A stretch of 64,000 nucleotides of DNA from Armatimonadota bacterium. Its GTDB lineage: Bacteria; Armatimonadota; Fervidibacteria; Fervidibacterales; Thermosaccharophagaceae. Below the pieces are notes generated by a model. That model had not been told where the DNA came from, made no database searches, and saw nothing but the letters and a program-made list of their open reading frames with translations. Where the stretch lies: contig JANXAS010000004.1 of the NCBI GenBank assembly GCA_025062195.1, positions 32,525-96,524 of the forward strand, written 5' to 3'. Positions 63,455 through 64,000 of the stretch are shown here, piece by piece. Position 1 is the stretch's first letter. Each line of letters begins with the position of its first letter. The position numbers and the translations under genes are program-made.

Positions 63455-63532
63455 GTTCGTAGTGAACCATAAAGGGATAGCGTAATGGCGTTTTCAACGG
63501 CACTCCACTTCGTTTCGTGCCTTACTACAAAC
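63455..63532. repeat. MITE-like element, short copy 3
   Basis: 78 bases from GTTCGTAGTGAACCATAAAG to CTTACTACAAAC; ends match those of the other two copies with one or two substitutions (ACTACAAAC for ACTACGAAC), and the centre is shorter. Confidence 0.6.
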
Positions 63533-63736
63533 TGCCTCATAGATTTTCGGCTCGGCAGTAGCCTTGCCCCCGAATAAGAGAAAACGGTCTGGGAAATATA
63601 AGGAAGCTTTAGGGCTTTTTAAGCCATTTGACTAAAGTCCCCAATATGACACCAAAAAGGTTCTTTATTGCCCTCATGCTAACTCGCTTACGATTGGCTA
63701 TTGGAATTCGTTCCTTTGTGTAACTCCTAAAAACGA

Positions 63737-64000
63737 TCATAGCACTTTTGTAAATCCGGGAATAGCTATTGGATACTTCCCCTCAGGATCCGGCTTAACT
63801 GGTGGCTCGGATTCAAATGTCATGTTTTCCAAGTTTGGCGCCAACTCAATGCTTGATTTCATAGCTTGATCAAATGCGATCATTTGTCCAGATTCCGCAG
63901 CCATTCGTCCAATTATTCCGACCATGCTTGCCATGGCGCTCCTTTCAGTCTCGTTATATGGCTTATCCTCACGAATTGCCTCAAAGAGAAGGTCTATTTC
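63737..64000 (-). CDS. Gfo/Idh/MocA family oxidoreductase, C-terminal end (cut by window)
   Basis: The frame is open to the window edge, 87 codons visible. EIDLLFEAIREDKPYNETERSAMASMVGIIGRMAAESGQ matches the end of planctomycete-type Gfo/Idh/MocA proteins, in which this helix caps the barrel and is followed by a proline-rich tail (FESEPPVKPDPEGKYPIAIPGFTKVL). The ATG at 63934 in the track is internal, not a start. Second member of this family in the window; the substrate domain lies outside. Confidence 0.8.
   Translation of the reverse strand, partial: EIDLLFEAIREDKPYNETERSAMASMVGIIGRMAAESGQMIAFDQAMKSSIELAPNLENMTFESEPPVKPDPEGKYPIAIPGFTKVL

Larger units (their letters stand above)
63261..63736. 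other. 476-base repeat-containing spacer
   Basis: Holds the hairpin 63351-63370, a short MITE-like copy 63455-63532 and TTTTCGGCTCGGCAGTAGCC (63546-63565), the reverse complement of the word beside the 61-kb element. A 125-codon minus ORF (63163-63540) runs through it but overlaps GH28 and the repeats and is rejected. Confidence 0.6.

Noticed and set aside
63163-63540. 125-codon minus-strand ORF upstream of GH28
   Set aside because: Overlaps the GH28 leader and runs through a MITE-like copy and a hairpin; start lies inside the repeat.
1-64000. Transposase, integrase, phage or toxin-antitoxin module
   Set aside because: I looked for DDE transposases, tyrosine and serine recombinases, capsid or tail genes and small paired ORFs and saw none; mobile signals are limited to small non-coding repeats.

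Overview
The window looks like a chromosomal segment of a free-living, probably diderm, heterotrophic bacterium. Gene style resembles the Armatimonadota / Candidatus Fervidibacter type: many Tat-exported glycan enzymes, H-X9-DG prepilin-like proteins, uroporphyrinogen-decarboxylase-like paralogues and DUF1080/Gfo-Idh-MocA proteins. That lineage call is inference from gene content only. Evidence for two membranes is a complete KDO-8-phosphate synthase gene (kdsA). I see no rRNA, tRNA, CRISPR array, transposase, integrase or phage module. Most genes have a strong GGAGGTG/GGGGGTGA-type ribosome binding site. I used it to move about half of the starts downstream of the longest ORF.

Layout. 1-3.9 kb: housekeeping block recJ (5' end cut by the window), recO, trmD, dcd. 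4.2-8.1 kb: sugar-type ABC ATPase without permease, an extended-SDR protein and a DHDPS-family aldolase. 8.1-16.4 kb: secreted carboxypeptidase-regulatory-like protein, MBL-fold hydrolase, Tat protein with a fucose-isomerase-like look, a DUF4838 glycosidase-like gene split by a -1 frameshift exactly at a T_TTA_AAC heptamer, then a 10-copy minisatellite and a decayed gene. 16.9-21.5 kb: HIT protein, lipoprotein, Tat-signal radical SAM enzyme, secreted beta-propeller. 21.9-28.2 kb: two prepilin-like proteins, MarR regulator, rhamnulokinase, small membrane protein, ROK kinase. 28.3-39.2 kb: GH5 enzyme, two UroD-like proteins, flavoprotein, a 1044-residue secreted protein with a duplicated module, ROK plus cupin-type phosphoglucose isomerase, sialidase-like propeller, OsmC. 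39.3-48.0 kb: ComB, NFACT/RqcH, HAD phosphatase, sulfatase, membrane-anchored methyltransferase, DUF364, TIM-barrel isomerase, lipoprotein, KdsA. 48.0-58.3 kb, all minus strand: UroD-like, double DUF1080, PyrK, PHP-domain protein, aminotransferase, YhaM-like nuclease, Gfo/Idh/MocA. 58.9-64 kb: GH36, GH28, and the C-terminus of another Gfo/Idh/MocA protein, separated by repeat-rich spacers.

How it fits together. The accessory genes describe uptake and breakdown of plant or algal polysaccharide: GH5, GH28, GH36, a sulfatase, DUF1080, DUF4838 and propellers outside the cytoplasm (six proteins carry twin-arginine signals). Sugar kinases (rhamnulokinase, two ROK), isomerases, a DHDPS-type aldolase and oxidoreductases work inside. 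The most unusual things are non-coding: a MITE-like family with about 22-bp inverted ends, a palindromic 'AAAGTCC' family in tandem, a 166-bp element with 20-bp inverted ends, a 25-bp minisatellite, and the slippery heptamer in the DUF4838 gene. I did not find a clear multi-gene undescribed defence or metabolic system.
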